The notes: a model not told the origin generated them from the letters alone. 64,000 bases of DNA from Engraulis encrasicolus (GCF_034702125.1 NC_085869.1:16753044-16817043), one strand, 5' to 3'. Numbered from the stretch's first letter, positions 12,336-24,545 are shown. Made by a program: numbers and translations.

Positions 12336-12579
12336 GCCATTTCCCAACCCTACCTCCTCTCTCTCACTCTCTCTCCCACTTTGTTTCCTGTCTTCACAAT
12401 CCTGTCTAAATAAAGGCACAAAATAGCAAAATGCTTTAGCCTGTTGTTATATATTCTTCTTCATTAGCGTTCATGACATGAGTAAAAAAAAAGGTTTGAG
12501 CTCAAAAATGTCTCAAAAAAGTTTTCCACAGAAAAAAGGGGTCAGAAAAAAGTCTTGTATGTATGTACTGTATGTACCA

Positions 12580-12725
<146 letters not shown>

Positions 12726-13599
12726 ATCTGCTATCTATGTACTGTACTGTATTTATATGACTATGTATAACCAAACATCAAACCATCATATTTGCTCATC
12801 TTGGGGGTCAAAATTGTTGTTATAGCCTAACTGTCAGCTACTGTACACAGAACTACATGCATGGCAATGTTTGCAGTGATAGAGTCATGAGGGCTTCACT
12901 CATGATGTAATCAGGGATGACATCATTGTGCACCAACAAAAGCAATCAACACCAGCAATTCACACCACTCCCTTTAGCCAGAGAGGGTCCAGGAAACGGA
13001 GCAGTAGAGAGGAGATGAGATTGTTATTTAATTTAGACTTAATCACATCAAACACATCGAATCACATTGTGCGAGTGATTGATGGTGACGTCTAAAATGT
13101 GGAGAAAATGCACAACAGATTTGTCCTAATAAGGTGATGTGACACTCATAAAGGTGCCAATATCAATAGACTTGGAAAGACATAGTGGGGCATTTACAGT
13201 AGGCTATAGTTACTTTACACTGCAGCCTAATTAATTTACTCTCTAGCCCAGTGCTTCTGATATTATCAAGCCTAGACACTCTTATCGCACACCCCACCAC
13301 AGACCTACAGTAATTATATATCATGGCATAGATTTTGAAAACTATATAACATAATGATAGGTCAACATATTTAAGATAAGCCCTCACAATATAGGCCTAC
13401 TGTATGTATGTATTTGCATCCTGGTAAAAAAAATGAATGAATGTTTTATAACACTACCAAAGCACAGTTAAACTGACATTTTCAGACAAGGTTCTTCATG
13501 CGAAGGTGATTTAATGAGGGGTGGGACACCTGCCAAGAATTTTGACAATCATCTTTTTATGAAGAAGAGGATGGCATACCCCTATCGCTGAATAGTGGT
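12726..13599. other. AT-rich DNA upstream of sowahc
   Basis: No exon or recognised repeat. Could contain distal control elements, which cannot be seen by eye. Confidence 0.5.
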
Positions 13600-13972
13600 A
13601 TTTTTCCATTGCGACCCCGCCTCTTCTATCGGCTGGGAACAGAGGCAATGGGCGGCTGCGCTATGGTTACCATTCTGGCTCTATCCGGAGGACATTGCGC
13701 GGAACCCTAGGACGCATGGATCCAAAATGAACGGCCGCGCAGTTTGGTTGCAACAAGCGCTAGTTGCTAGGATGCAATAGATTTTGTTACTATTGCGACC
13801 CCTATCTGGCACGTCTGCGTTGCATGTTATGAATGGATAACCTACTTCGAGCGCAGAAGGTGGAAGGGCTGTCATTCCCATCATCAGCGTGTGGGCTATT
13901 AGCTGGATTTGTCGTTGGCAATGGATGCGTGTAAATGAAAATACATCTTTGCATCGTTTGGGCTGCCTGACC
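13600..13972 (+). promoter_or_regulatory. Probable promoter and 5' UTR of sowahc
   Basis: The 370 bases before the sowahc start are GC-richer than the flanks. They contain GC-box-like sites (CCCCGCCTC near 13614, GGGCGGC near 13650) and no clear TATA box, which fits a TATA-less promoter. The transcription start cannot be fixed from sequence alone. Confidence 0.35.
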
Positions 13973-15790
13973 ATGGCTTCTGAATGCACCCAAGAAGCGG
14001 TTTTACGTTTTCTAATTGAAAAGGGGGGGAGAGTCAAAAACAGAGAACTGATTGACCACTTTAAAGTAACTGTTTCGGGTGATCCATCATCGAAAGCGAC
14101 GTTTAAGGAGACGTTAAAACGATTTGTGGACAACATTGCTTTTGTCAAGCAGGAAAATGGGGAGAAATACGTCTGTTTGAAGAAAAAATATAGAGAGGCG
14201 GTGACCCAAACAGTCGAGCGAGATGATGGAGAATGCAATGGAAATGGTCTCCCTGCGGATGGGATTATTCTATCCAAGCGGAATGGAAGCTGCTGCGCCA
14301 GTGGTGCTACATGCGACCAGGAAAACGGTAATGAGGAATCAAAAGAATTCACTGAAAATGATGTGCGATACAACACGTCGAATTTGAATATGGCTGTAAC
14401 AATGTCTTGTTTGGATAACGGGAGCGATTTGAGCTCAGCCGCAAGTGATGCTGCAGAGCAAAAAGTGCTGGAGGTTAAACCTGAAATAGCAACGGATAAA
14501 GTCCGCGGCGCATCTAATGCGAAGCCACGGGACGCGAGTGTATCATGCGTCGCTTTAGGAGAGGAACCATTATTGGCAGAGGGCAATAATTCATCTATAG
14601 ACAATTCAATTTTGGATAAACTATCTTCAGATGACCGTCATTTAATTTCACCAGAATCAGCCCCTGAAGTGGCAGATGGAATAGGTGAGGAGACAGCTCC
14701 GTCCTCTGAAGTTCAGTCAGCCCTCAACCTGGACCCATCCGCTAATGAAAACGAATCTGAGCACGTCGTCTTCAGAGGTCCGACAATATCTGGAGTCAAT
14801 CGCCGCCGAACATCGAGGGGCTCTCAGCGGAGTTTGCTGGCCCTTTCCGAGGACATGACGAACGAATCTGTGTTCGACACTGGCGACAGCAACACCCCCA
14901 AAGGCAGCAGAAAGAATTTCATTGAACTCATGATGAGCAGCTCGCCTCAAGTCCGTCGCACCCTGGTGCACAGAAACTCTCAAACCAACATGTCCGTGAC
15001 AAACCGGGAATCTGTCAGAAGCGAGGGAGACACGGCGTCCCTACTGTCAGGCGAGGGTGACTGCGCGTCTGTGACGCTGGATCCCCTGGAGCACGAGTGG
15101 ATGATGTGCGCATCCGATGGACAGTGGGAGAGCCTTCAGAGGCTCCTGGTCTGTGAGGCAAACCTCATCACCAAGAGAGACTTTGTGACTGGCTTCACTT
15201 GTCTGCACTGGGCAGCTAAACAAGGCAAACCAGAACTCCTCGCCAACCTGGTCACTTTTGCAAAAGAGCATGACATTCCAGTCAATATTAATGCACGGAG
15301 CAGTGCCGGATACACACCTCTGCACCTGGCTGCTATGCACAATCACGTGGAGGTGATGAAGCTCCTGGTGGGGGCCTATGATGCAGACGTGGAGATGAGG
15401 GATTACAGTGGTAAGAAAGCCTCCCAGTACCTCAGCAGCAGCGTGGCCGGGGACCTGAAAGACATTGTCGGCGGCACCAGTGACTCAGATGTGGAGAATG
15501 CAGAGAGTGGGGCCGGCTGGTGGAGACTGGCTAAGGGCCTGCCCTCCAATTTGAACCCTCTCAGGCTGCTGAACCAGGCTGCTGATGAGGCCCAGTGTGA
15601 CAGTGGGGGGGCGGTGGCAGTGAGGCCCAGGTCACTGTACAGGAAAACATCCATTGGGAGGATCAAGCTGAACCGAAACCGCTTCAAGACCCAAATAGTG
15701 CACAGCACGTCGTTCCGAGAGACAGACGAAGGAGAAGGGTCCCTCCTGAGTCCAGTGAAATCTAGACCTATGTCAAACCTATTTGGCTGA
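13973..15790 (+). CDS. sowahc: Sosondowah ankyrin repeat protein C (SOWAHC-like), single exon
   Basis: Intronless reading frame of 605 codons. The N-terminus (MASECTQEAVLRF, then GGRVKNRELIDHF) is the winged-helix domain of SOWAHA-C proteins, residues 1 to about 75. A long Ser/Asp/Glu-rich, probably disordered middle follows. Two ankyrin repeats lie at about 404-436 (TGFTCLHWAAKQGKPELL) and 446-478 (GYTPLHLAAMHNHVEVMKLL), followed by the family signature DYSGKKASQYLS and a basic C-terminal tail with RFKTQIVHS, ending in NLFG. These blocks match human SOWAHC (about 525 aa) better than SOWAHA, B or D as I remember them. I chose the start at 13973 because the protein alignment begins there and the context is ACCATGG; an in-frame ATG at 13925 would add 16 residues not seen in the family. 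The molecular function of SOWAHC is poorly known; ankyrin repeats suggest protein binding. No frame damage is seen. A fish sowahca/sowahcb distinction cannot be made here. Confidence 0.93.
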   Translation: MASECTQEAVLRFLIEKGGRVKNRELIDHFKVTVSGDPSSKATFKETLKRFVDNIAFVKQENGEKYVCLKKKYREAVTQTVERDDGECNGNGLPADGIILSKRNGSCCASGATCDQENGNEESKEFTENDVRYNTSNLNMAVTMSCLDNGSDLSSAASDAAEQKVLEVKPEIATDKVRGASNAKPRDASVSCVALGEEPLLAEGNNSSIDNSILDKLSSDDRHLISPESAPEVADGIGEETAPSSEVQSALNLDPSANENESEHVVFRGPTISGVNRRRTSRGSQRSLLALSEDMTNESVFDTGDSNTPKGSRKNFIELMMSSSPQVRRTLVHRNSQTNMSVTNRESVRSEGDTASLLSGEGDCASVTLDPLEHEWMMCASDGQWESLQRLLVCEANLITKRDFVTGFTCLHWAAKQGKPELLANLVTFAKEHDIPVNINARSSAGYTPLHLAAMHNHVEVMKLLVGAYDADVEMRDYSGKKASQYLSSSVAGDLKDIVGGTSDSDVENAESGAGWWRLAKGLPSNLNPLRLLNQAADEAQCDSGGAVAVRPRSLYRKTSIGRIKLNRNRFKTQIVHSTSFRETDEGEGSLLSPVKSRPMSNLFG

Positions 15791-16603
15791 AGAAGTTTAT
15801 GCACTACAGACAAAAGTGGTTATTAAAATACCTCAGAATAACATGTTGATTCTTAGAACTTGTCATTCAAAAAGAAATAGGATTTTTATAGTCCACTTTT
15901 TTATTTTACACAGAGAGGGCTGGTAATACTGTATTCAGAATACAGTATAAAAGCTCATCATTTCATCATTCCCTCTACTCCTGATTTCTGACTTTGAAGA
16001 CATTATTTCAGAGCGTACCATTTTCCCCCTAAGATGCTTTGATGGCTGTTGTGTAAAGTAACATCTACTGAGTCAAAATGATACATCTGATATACCGTAG
16101 CTTGTGTCCAGTTGTCCACAGTGTGACAGAGATTAGGCCTAGCCTACTTACAAAATACCCGACTGACGCACCAAAACATCCTTCGGCCTTTTAATGTAAC
16201 TTTTGGGGAAATATTTGTGAGGTAATCCACATGTTGTAAATGTGATCTGCCTCTTCATTTTATTAAGGAAGCATATGCTGCACACGCCACTTTTTTTTAT
16301 AAACGTGTTATTGAGCCAAGTCAACCACCTTTTAACTACGTGAACATATTAACTATGTGTCCATTTAATGTAGATGTAATGACAATAACTCTGCAGTTAT
16401 CCACGTTTTGTTGTGGATCTATGTTACCATGTGGTTACCTGTTGTCATGTAATGCCAGCATGTTTGTACGACTATTAGGCCTATGAGCCCAGTGCAGTAT
16501 TCCCACAGAATAATGGCGTGTAGGCTACCCGGTTCTGTTCTTAGAATCCCTCCGTGTCGAATGCCTTTTTGTGAAGTGTGTGTAGGAATTCATGTGCAAC
16601 ACT

Positions 16604-16788
16604 AGGGACCTATACTACAAAGCTGGTTCAGGAGTACACCAGGTGAAGTTAAGAGGTTAATCCTCTAATAGAAGAGCCTGGAGTCCTCATTTTCTTAAGA
16701 AAACGAGGACTACAGGCTCTTCTATTAGGTGATTTACCTCTTAACTTAACCTGGTTTACTCCTGAACCACCTTTGTAGTACAGGCCCC
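16604..16788. mobile_element. Palindromic MITE in the sowahc 3' UTR
   Basis: Two arms of about 80 bases are near-perfect reverse complements (outer ends GGGACCTATACTACAAAG and CTTTGTAGTACAGGCCCC; inner ends at AAGAGCCTGGAGTCCTC and GAGGACTACAGGCTCTT), with a loop of only about 20 bases. This is a non-autonomous DNA transposon with long terminal inverted repeats. If the UTR call is right, the mature mRNA would carry a long stem. Confidence 0.75.
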
Positions 16789-17341
16789 AGTAGGCCTACT
16801 TAAACTTAAAGGGTTGTTGTGAATAGACAGTGAAATGCATTTTCCCTGCGCTGTTTCTTGTGTTTGACAATTGCCCCTATCGATTGTTGTGATGCTGTCC
16901 TGTGGACAAACACACCTCTGTTTAGTGAAACCTATGTAAGGCTGCTATACAATCCCTCTCGTCTGTGAAATGTCATTTTTACGTCAATCTCTAATTCAGC
17001 AATATACTGTGTGATAATCATTCAAGTTGTGTTTTCATGCCCAGTTATGGGATATAGCTGTTATATGTGTACCCGGAAACAGTTTTAACAGAGATTATAC
17101 GTGTATCTGATATGAATCCTAAAGAAGTCATTTCCAGACTTTATATTCTCTCCTCCATGTGTTTCTTTTAAATCAATCTGTAATATGAAACTATGAAGAC
17201 AGTATGTACATCTCATTGAATCATCTTGCTGTGTGTGTGTGTGTGTGTGTGTGGGAGGGTGTGGGTGTGTCCGTGTGCATGTGTGCCTGCGTTACAAATC
17301 AACAAATTATTTAATCAAAAGGATTTTTATGATACATTACA

Positions 17342-17347
17342 AATAAA
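17342..17347 (+). terminator. Candidate poly(A) signal of sowahc
   Basis: AATAAA in the + strand, followed within 50 bases by T/G-rich sequence. A second AATAAA lies about 120 bases further on. Confidence 0.45.
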
Positions 17348-17360
17348 GAAAATGTTTTAA

Positions 17361-19130
17361 GTTGTTAGGACAACATCCTGAATGTGTCTCATTGCTCTGT
17401 GCATCTCGTGCTGAGACAATCAGCTGTTGGGTATTGTTTTCTACATGAATTATTAATGAAAATAAATTTTCTTTTACTTAAGTTACAAGACAGTTGGTCA
17501 ATGTGCAGTTTATTCATTATTTAACAGGTATCGGATGGATGTGCATGTGCTCTACAGCTGCTCTACAGCTCTACAGATGCAAAATCAATCACGAGATTAG
17601 GAGATGGGCAAACTGTTTGCTCATCAAATGATCTGAACGGTATCCATCAATTTGTGGAAATCCTGTGTATTAAGTGCACACAGCAGACCTTACTGTCTAG
17701 AGTGCTAAACTATCCCTCTGGTAACATACATGAAGGTGTCGAAAAAGTAATTTCTTTTGCTCATCAGTTTTGTGGTTTTAATTTTAGTGTTTTGAATAGT
17801 TAGACCTACTGCTGCTTTCGTAACCGGAGAGAAAGGCGAGAGAAGAAGATTGTGCCATCACGACACTGCAATCATGCCAATAATTTCAACAATCTGGTGT
17901 GGTTTTGGTTTGAACATATCGTTATATTACATGTAGGATATCACATTTTTATATTTTTCTAGGCTTTCATAATTTACCTTCATGGTTCCTCTTATTTGGA
18001 TGTTGTGATACTGCGCCCTCTAGAGGTGGAGAGGATGCCCTCGCGTTGGGGCTGGTGGTACAGCAGGCCTGGGACGGTCTGTAGCCCACCACCAGAGTTC
18101 CGCTCCGCCTGGCCGAGTGTGACATGCATGCTGATTCAGCCTATTGATGCCTTTGAATCCCGCTGCCTGGTTATTGTTTTATTGTAAGACTCTTTTGTTT
18201 GAAAGCCATTTGGAGGCATTTTGGACATTTCTTTCCCTGCTGGATCAAACAGAAGTGGGAAAAATAGGAGGTTAGAGGGGAAAACAAAAAGCTAAATGAG
18301 AGAATATAAATATTCACAGTGTGTCCTCGTCCAACTCTAAACTGTGACAGTAAAACGTTAACTTTCAACGGCCACTGAGCCTGAAATAAGAAGTTTATTA
18401 GTGTTCATAGAATTTAGTGGGGAAAAATACATGATATACACAAGTAGTCTCATAATGCATGCCGTATCTCCTGTGGCATGCTGTAATAGTCATTGAAAAG
18501 TTAACTACTATAGTACTACACTACTATGACATAACACAGGACCTTTACTAATGCACTATGACTTGGTCATTGCCATTCTGGTAACAGCAAATTTATAACT
18601 GCGTATCTTAACGGGTTAAATACAGTATATGTGTGTGCCTGTGTGCACAAGGGATTGATTCCTAAAGAGAATGTGGCCAGCATGTTAGTTACTTATCCTC
18701 TTCATCAATTGGATTACACAACCACTCCTGAATGGATTATGAATAAAAAAAAAGCAGGATGGGTCAGAAACTTGCAACTTACTGTAGGCCTATTTACACT
18801 GTAAATTCTGCAGTGTCAATTCAACCCTCAGTCAGTAAACGTACACCCATAGAGTTGGTCCTATTCCCTTGAATGAACTCATTTTAGCCCGATGCTGCCT
18901 ATATGTTGTTTGACCTTTGGCGCCTGGAGCGACAGATACGCTGCACTCAGGCTCTTGAGATTGGAGGGTTTTTTTTTTTAAATGAAAATGTGGGTATGTT
19001 AGAGCCGAATAAACACATCACCTAATGCAAAATGAGGGTCCTAGCTTTTAAATGAAAAAGTTAACAAACTCAACGCATCTATAGAATTTGATGTGATCCT
19101 GCTCAAGTGAGCCATTCAAGACTGTTCAAT
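17361..19130. other. Intergenic DNA between sowahc and the SINE cluster
   Basis: No gene. 18880-19060 is related in reverse to part of the TTAA-type MITE at 8081-8393 (shared TTCATTCAGCTCTTA-like and CAAGAGCCTGAATGCAGC-like words). Confidence 0.5.
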
Positions 19131-19370
19131 TATGGGCAGTCATGGGTAAGCGGTTAGGGTGTCAGCCCAAAGGTTGCGAGTTAAATTCCTGACCCGCTAG
19201 ATTGGTGGGGGTCCATGACTGAGGTGCCCTGAGCATGGTGCCCTCCCTTTCGGGTGCCATTGTGGGCTGCCCACTTGCACGGGTGAGGCATAAATGCAAT
19301 TTCGTTGTGTGGAGTGCTGTGTCGCAATGACAATGGGAGTTGGAGTTTCCCAATTGGGCTTTCGCATTCT
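19131..19370 (+). mobile_element. tRNA-derived SINE, family 1
   Basis: GGGCAGTCATGGGTAAGCGG to GGAGTTTCCCAATTGGG. First of three copies within 1 kb. Confidence 0.84.
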
Positions 19371-19489
19371 TTCTTTCACGTTGAGGGGTGTCATGTATAA
19401 TGAAGGGATGGGCATTGAAGATCACAGGATCAGAGGAAATCTTCATCCACCTCCGACTGACACAATTTAAACATCTGAAAGTGTGAAGT

Positions 19490-19793
19490 GGGAAACTCCA
19501 ACTCCCATTGTCATTGCGACACAGCACTCCACAGCACACAAGTGTTCAGTGCACACTGCACACAACGAAATTGCATTCATGCCTCATCCGTGCAAGGGGC
19601 CAGCCCTCAATGGCGCCCGAAAGGGAGCAGTGCGGCGGAACAGTACCATGCTTAGGTAAGGCCTACCTCAGTCATGGAGGAGGATGGGGGAGAGCACTGG
19701 TTAATTATTCCCCCCACCAACCTGGCGGGTCGGGAGTCCAACCAGCAACCTTTTGGCTATAGGTCTGATGCTCTGACCACTTACCCATGACTG
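19490..19793 (-). mobile_element. tRNA-derived SINE, family 1, minus strand
   Basis: GGGAAACTCCAACTCCC to TTACCCATGACTGC; full length of about 300 bases. Confidence 0.84.
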
Positions 19794-19911
19794 CACTATA
19801 CCCACTGCTTAATTTCCCTTGAAAAGTTGAATAGTGGTGTTCTGAAAAGTCCATAGTTGGTATGTCTTTTGATGTCATCTGAAGTTGTTCAAAAGTTTTG
19901 TATAAAACTTT

Positions 19912-20156
19912 GGCAGTCATGGGTAAGCGGTTAGGGAGTCAGACTGGTCGCCCAAAGGTTGCCGGTTCGACTCCCGACCCGCCAGGGTGGTGGGGCGAGT
20001 AATTAAGCAGTGCTCTCCCCCATCCTTCTCCATGACTGAGGGGACCTGAGCATGGTACCGTCCTACCGTCCTGCTGCAGTGCTCCCTTGGGAGACATACA
20101 TGCAATTTCATTGCGTGCACTTATGTACTGTGTCACAATGATAATGAGTTTCCCTT
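19912..20156 (+). mobile_element. tRNA-derived SINE, family 1
   Basis: GGCAGTCATGGGTAAGCGG to ATGATAATGAGTTTCCC; third in the cluster, with a clear box B GGTTCGACTCC. Confidence 0.84.
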
Positions 20157-20187
20157 CTGAGTTTCCCTTCCACTAAAACCCTTAGAC

Positions 20188-20394
20188 CAGGGGTGTCAAA
20201 CTCAAATACACCAAATTGTTGGGGCCAAAATCTAAATCTGGAACAAAGTCACGGGCCTATCTCAATATTTATCTTAAATACACACACTTAACAAAACATA
20301 TTTAAATTTAACAGATTCCCATCACAGTGCAAACGTGCTGGCACATATTCTGTTGCATACTGTCAGACCCCCGGGCCTGAGTTTGACATCCCTG
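20188..20394. mobile_element. hAT-like MITE (CAGGGGTGTCAAACTC ends)
   Basis: CAGGGGTGTCAAACTCAAA to TGAGTTTGACATCCCTG; flanks CCTTAGAC and CCTTAGAA (7 of 8). Confidence 0.9.
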
Positions 20395-20577
20395 CCTTAG
20401 AAGCAGGGGCAACACCAGAATTTTTGGGGCCAATGAAATATCCTAATTTTGAGCCTCCTGGTTCCCTCTCAGTGCTGTCAGTTCTTTGGTCCTTAGAATC
20501 TGTAACACATTTCCCACCCGTGCTTGGACGTCTTTGCTATTTTAAAAGTAACCCCCATGCTGTCGGTGGGGGGCAAT

Positions 20578-20770
20578 CGCTATTCCGACATAGCGCTATT
20601 CCGACATGCCGCTATTCCGACACTTTTTAGGGGTTAGGGTTAGGGTTAGGGTTAGGGTTAGGGTTAGGGTTAAGGTTAGGGATGTCGGAATAGCGGCGGA
20701 CGGTGGAAAACGTGTCGGTATTCCGACAATAGACATTAACGTCGGAATAGCGACATGTTGGAATAGCGCC
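20578..20770. repeat. Interstitial telomere-like repeat inside inverted CGCTATTCCGACA arms
   Basis: Left: three CGCTATTCCGACA copies; centre 20630-20681: about seven TTAGGG units; right: GTCGGAATAGCG in reverse two to three times. The telomere motif is the vertebrate one. Confidence 0.85.
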
Positions 20771-21112
20771 ACCTAACCGCTGTCGGTAGGCCTACTGGTG
20801 GCCGTGGATGAACTTCCAGGCCCAGTAGTCACTCTGGTTGGGTAGCTCAAATAGATATTCCTAACAAGATGCAAAAACAAACTGAACAGGATAAGCAAGT
20901 CAACAAGCAGGCACATTGGCATCCCAGAAACACGTCAAGGATCTGTAGGCCTACATTCAGGCAGTGGAAAAGACTTAACTCCATTGCCTACTCCTGGATC
21001 CACCCACTTCATCTTTGTTTCGAGCTTCATGCAGACAGGTAGGCTACAGAGTGAAGTTAATTTCCCCAAGCAATTTAGGCCAATAGGAAATACTGCATTC
21101 CAAATGTAATAC

Positions 21113-23167
21113 AGGGTCATTCCACGCCAAATCAACAAGAGCCCGCGCACTTCGGTCTCAAAAAATTCTGAAAATATTACCAAGTGTACCCGTGGTACTT
21201 AAGAGAAACACTGTACATTTATTTGAATGAAAAATGTATACTCTCCGTGTTACAGACAATTTTACTGGGGGAGGGGGGTGCCCATTTTGTTCACACTCTT
21301 TTTTTTGTCAAAGTTCACAAGCCAGTAGCTCAATAACTAAACCATGTAGGAAGCTCAAATTTGGCATGTTGGTACATAGATAGGAATAATTTGTTGCTAA
21401 ACTGTCAGTTTTGGTCTGTATGATCCTGCATCGTCATAGCATTCCCTCAAAGATGATACAAATTGTACTGGAGTTTTTGGCTGTGCTCTGTTTAGGCCTT
21501 CAGAAGACATATTTGTGCCCAACATAGCCTCTTGATTTTTTTCCCTTGTAGAGACAAGTAGGAACACTCTCATAAAAAGCTATAAATAGAAAGGAAACCC
21601 CATCAGTGTTTGACCAGAAGACCTCACAAGTCTGACATCATTTTGGGTGTCATTTTCAGAGCTCCAGAACCCCTTGTGGGATTGTCCATAGATTTTTTAT
21701 TTTATTTTTTTTCTTCATTCTCCATGAAGTCTTCTTTTTAAAATGGCAATGAGACTTGTCTTATGTGATGTTTTCTTTTTTAATATCCACCCTGAACATG
21801 GGCAAAATGCAAAAAGAGAGCAACATGATTTTGATAACATTTAATGTAAATACTAAATAATCAAATGCAAATTTTGCCCGGACATGATCACCCGAGAGTC
21901 CCTGTGCAGGGGTGCAGGTATCCCTTTTAATTTCAATGATTTCAGGAGCGTTCAATGTGGGAGAAGGTTCGCACACCAAAAGTAACAGTAGGTCAGGTAC
22001 AAAGAGTCATGTTGTTACTTTTTTTGACCAGCAGATGGCAGCGAAAGAAACGCATAGAAAACATATTGCTGTCAGATTTTTATTTTATTTTTTTCTTCAT
22101 TCTCCATGAAGTCTTCTTTTTAAAAATGGCAATGAGACTTGTCTTATGTGATGTTTTCTTTTTTAATATCCACCCTGAACATGGGCAAAATGCAAAAAGA
22201 GAGCAACATGATTTTGATAACATTTAATGTAAATACTAAATAATCAAATGCAAATTTTGCCCGGACATGATCACCCGAGAGTCCCTGTGCAGGGGTGCAG
22301 GTATCCCTTTTAATTTCAATGATTTCAGGAGCGTTCAATGTGGGAGAAGGTTCGCACACCAAAAGTAACAGTAGGTCAGGCACAAAGAGTCATGTTGTTA
22401 CTTTTTTTGACCAGCAGATGGCAGCGGAAGAAACGCATAGAAAACATATTGCTGTCAATGTGCATGTTGCCCATGTTCAGGTTGGAAATTATAAAAGAAA
22501 ACATCACATAAGACAAGTCTCATTGGCATTTTTTAAAAAGAAGAATTCATGGAGAATGAAGAAAAAAAATAAAATAAAAATCTCAGTGGACAATCCCACA
22601 AGGGGTTCTGGAGCTCTGAAAATGACACCCAAAATGATTTTGTCAGACTTTGGTGAGGTATTCTGGTCAAACACTGATGGGATTTCCTTTCTATTTATAG
22701 CTTTTTATGAGAGTGTTCCCACTTGTCTCTACAAGGGGAAAAAATCAAGAGGCTATGTTGGGCACAAATATGTCTTCTGAAGGCCTAAACAGAGCACAGC
22801 CAAAAACTCCAGTACAATTTGTATCATCTTTGAGGGAATGCTATGACGATGCAGGATCATACAGACCAAAACTGACAGTTTAGCAACAAATTATTCCTAT
22901 CTATGTACCAGCATGGCAAATGTGAACTTCCTACATGGTTTAGTTATTGAGCTACGGGCTTGTGAACTTTGACAAAAAAAATAGTGTGAACAAAATGGGC
23001 ACCCCCCTCCCCCAGTAAAATTGGCTGTAACACGGAGAGGATACATCTTTCATTCAAATAAATTTACAGTGTTTCTCTTAAGTACCACGGGTACACTTGG
23101 TAATATTTTCAGAATTTTTTGAGACCTAAGTGCGCGGGCTCTTGTTGATTTGGCGTGGAATGACCCT
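21113..23167. mobile_element. 2.05-kb fold-back element upstream of akap17a
   Basis: Ends AGGGTCATTCCACGCC and GGCGTGGAATGACCCT; arms of about 580 bases (21113-21690 and 22590-23167) are reverse complements with few mismatches. The centre holds a 382-base direct duplication. No convincing protein. Confidence 0.87.
21691..22457 (+). repeat. Tandem duplication of a 382-base unit inside the fold-back element
   Basis: Landmark CTTCATTCTCCATGAAG occurs at 21713 and 22095. The two copies differ at only a few bases (for example GGTACAAAG against GGCACAAAG), so the duplication is recent. Confidence 0.9.
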
Positions 23168-23249
23168 ACAGAATACACACACACACACACACAGGACATT
23201 AATTTATTTTATATTTATGTATTTCTACACATAGGCCTAACAAACACAA

Positions 23250-23390
<141 letters not shown>

Positions 23391-23505
23391 AAATATGAGT
23401 TTGTATCTCAATATGTTAATAAAGCTTTTTTTAATCTGTGAATCTTACCTTGCTCGATGCATTTTTGCCCCATCCACCAACCAATAGACCGTTTACATAT
23501 TGTCA

Positions 23506-23518
23506 CCACAAGAGGGCG
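23506..23518 (+). promoter_or_regulatory. CTCF-like core motif upstream of akap17a
   Basis: CCACAAGAGGGCG, close to the CTCF core CCACNAGGGGGCG, in non-repeat DNA about 1.1 kb before the first coding exon. Confidence 0.3.
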
Positions 23519-24344
23519 ATAAAGAATTGAATCAACTACAAAGTAGTTCCTGTGTCACTGAGGTCAAATTCATCCAAACCCGGAAATGTTGTTACAAGCC
23601 CATTTGCTTGAATCGAACCAAACTTAGATTGCACAGTAATTGCATATTCCCAAATGCACATATATCGGTCACTGTCGTATCTTGTATGTGTCATGTTCAT
23701 GGACATTCATCTTTACTAATTGTCAAGGACAGGTAGGTAACACAAAGGATAAAACATTTCACTTTCTGGGTCCCCCACCGGCGTGCTGGTGACTGGCTAG
23801 AATGGAAGCTAATCGTTAGTCACTGTGTACACAAATATGAGAACTGTAGTGCTAAACTTGTTAGAACCTACCTTGAAAATATTTGGCCTCGCTACGCCCA
23901 CAATGATCAGTAGACGTGCACGAGTTATTTGCTTCATTGAAAAATACGTGGTTGTTTATATTGCGATCGCAACAGCTAACGACAGCAGAAAGGGTGGTCT
24001 ATGAAACGGCTGGTGAAGTACGTTAACCAGTGGGCTAGAAGAAGCTAGCCCATACATTTTGAGTTTGTCAACATGTTTAGCGTTGTTAGAAGTTAAAGAA
24101 CTAGCTTTACATATTCAGGCCCGTAGACCCTGAGAAGCTTGTTTATAAATTCAAATGGGTGATTGTCATATTCATGCGTCCTTTCCTTCCCAACAGTCAG
24201 TCAAGTCAAGTGTACTTTGTTGTCAGAAATCTATGTAACAGGGTTAACAACACAGACGTTTGGAATTGCATTTGATCAGTAGTCTATCCAATGTGCAGTT
24301 TAAACCAATCATAACATATAAAAAAGAAATGGACTTTTACCCCA

Positions 24345-24347
24345 ATC

Positions 24348-24378
<31 letters not shown>

Positions 24379-24545
24379 ACACACTGTGCCATAACAATAC
24401 TGATACATCAATTTACATTCTCTCTGACACATTCACTCACAACACACACACTTCCACACACTGATGCAGACGTACACCACACACACACACACACACTCAC
24501 ACAAGCACGCACAAACACACAGGCACGCATAAACACACACACAGC
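24345..24545. repeat. Poly-C and CA-rich tract before akap17a exon 1
   Basis: A run of about 18 C, then CA repeats broken by unique stretches. Confidence 0.9.

Larger units (their letters stand above)
15791..17360 (+). other. Predicted 3' UTR of sowahc
   Basis: Downstream of the TGA the sequence is AT-rich and non-coding. The first good poly(A) signal I see is AATAAA at 17342-17347, with a further AATAAA near 17461. If the first is used, the UTR is about 1.55 kb. It contains a 185-base hairpin-forming element (16604-16788) and a short TG repeat near 17231-17252. Confidence 0.5.

Noticed and set aside
13681..14604. 307-codon open frame on the minus strand
   Set aside because: Antisense to the start of sowahc; composition and length are explained by the sense coding sequence.
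19912..19985. Possible tRNA genes at SINE heads (also 11685, 19131, 55483)
   Set aside because: Box A and B are present but the sequences do not close into a cloverleaf and continue into SINE bodies in many copies.
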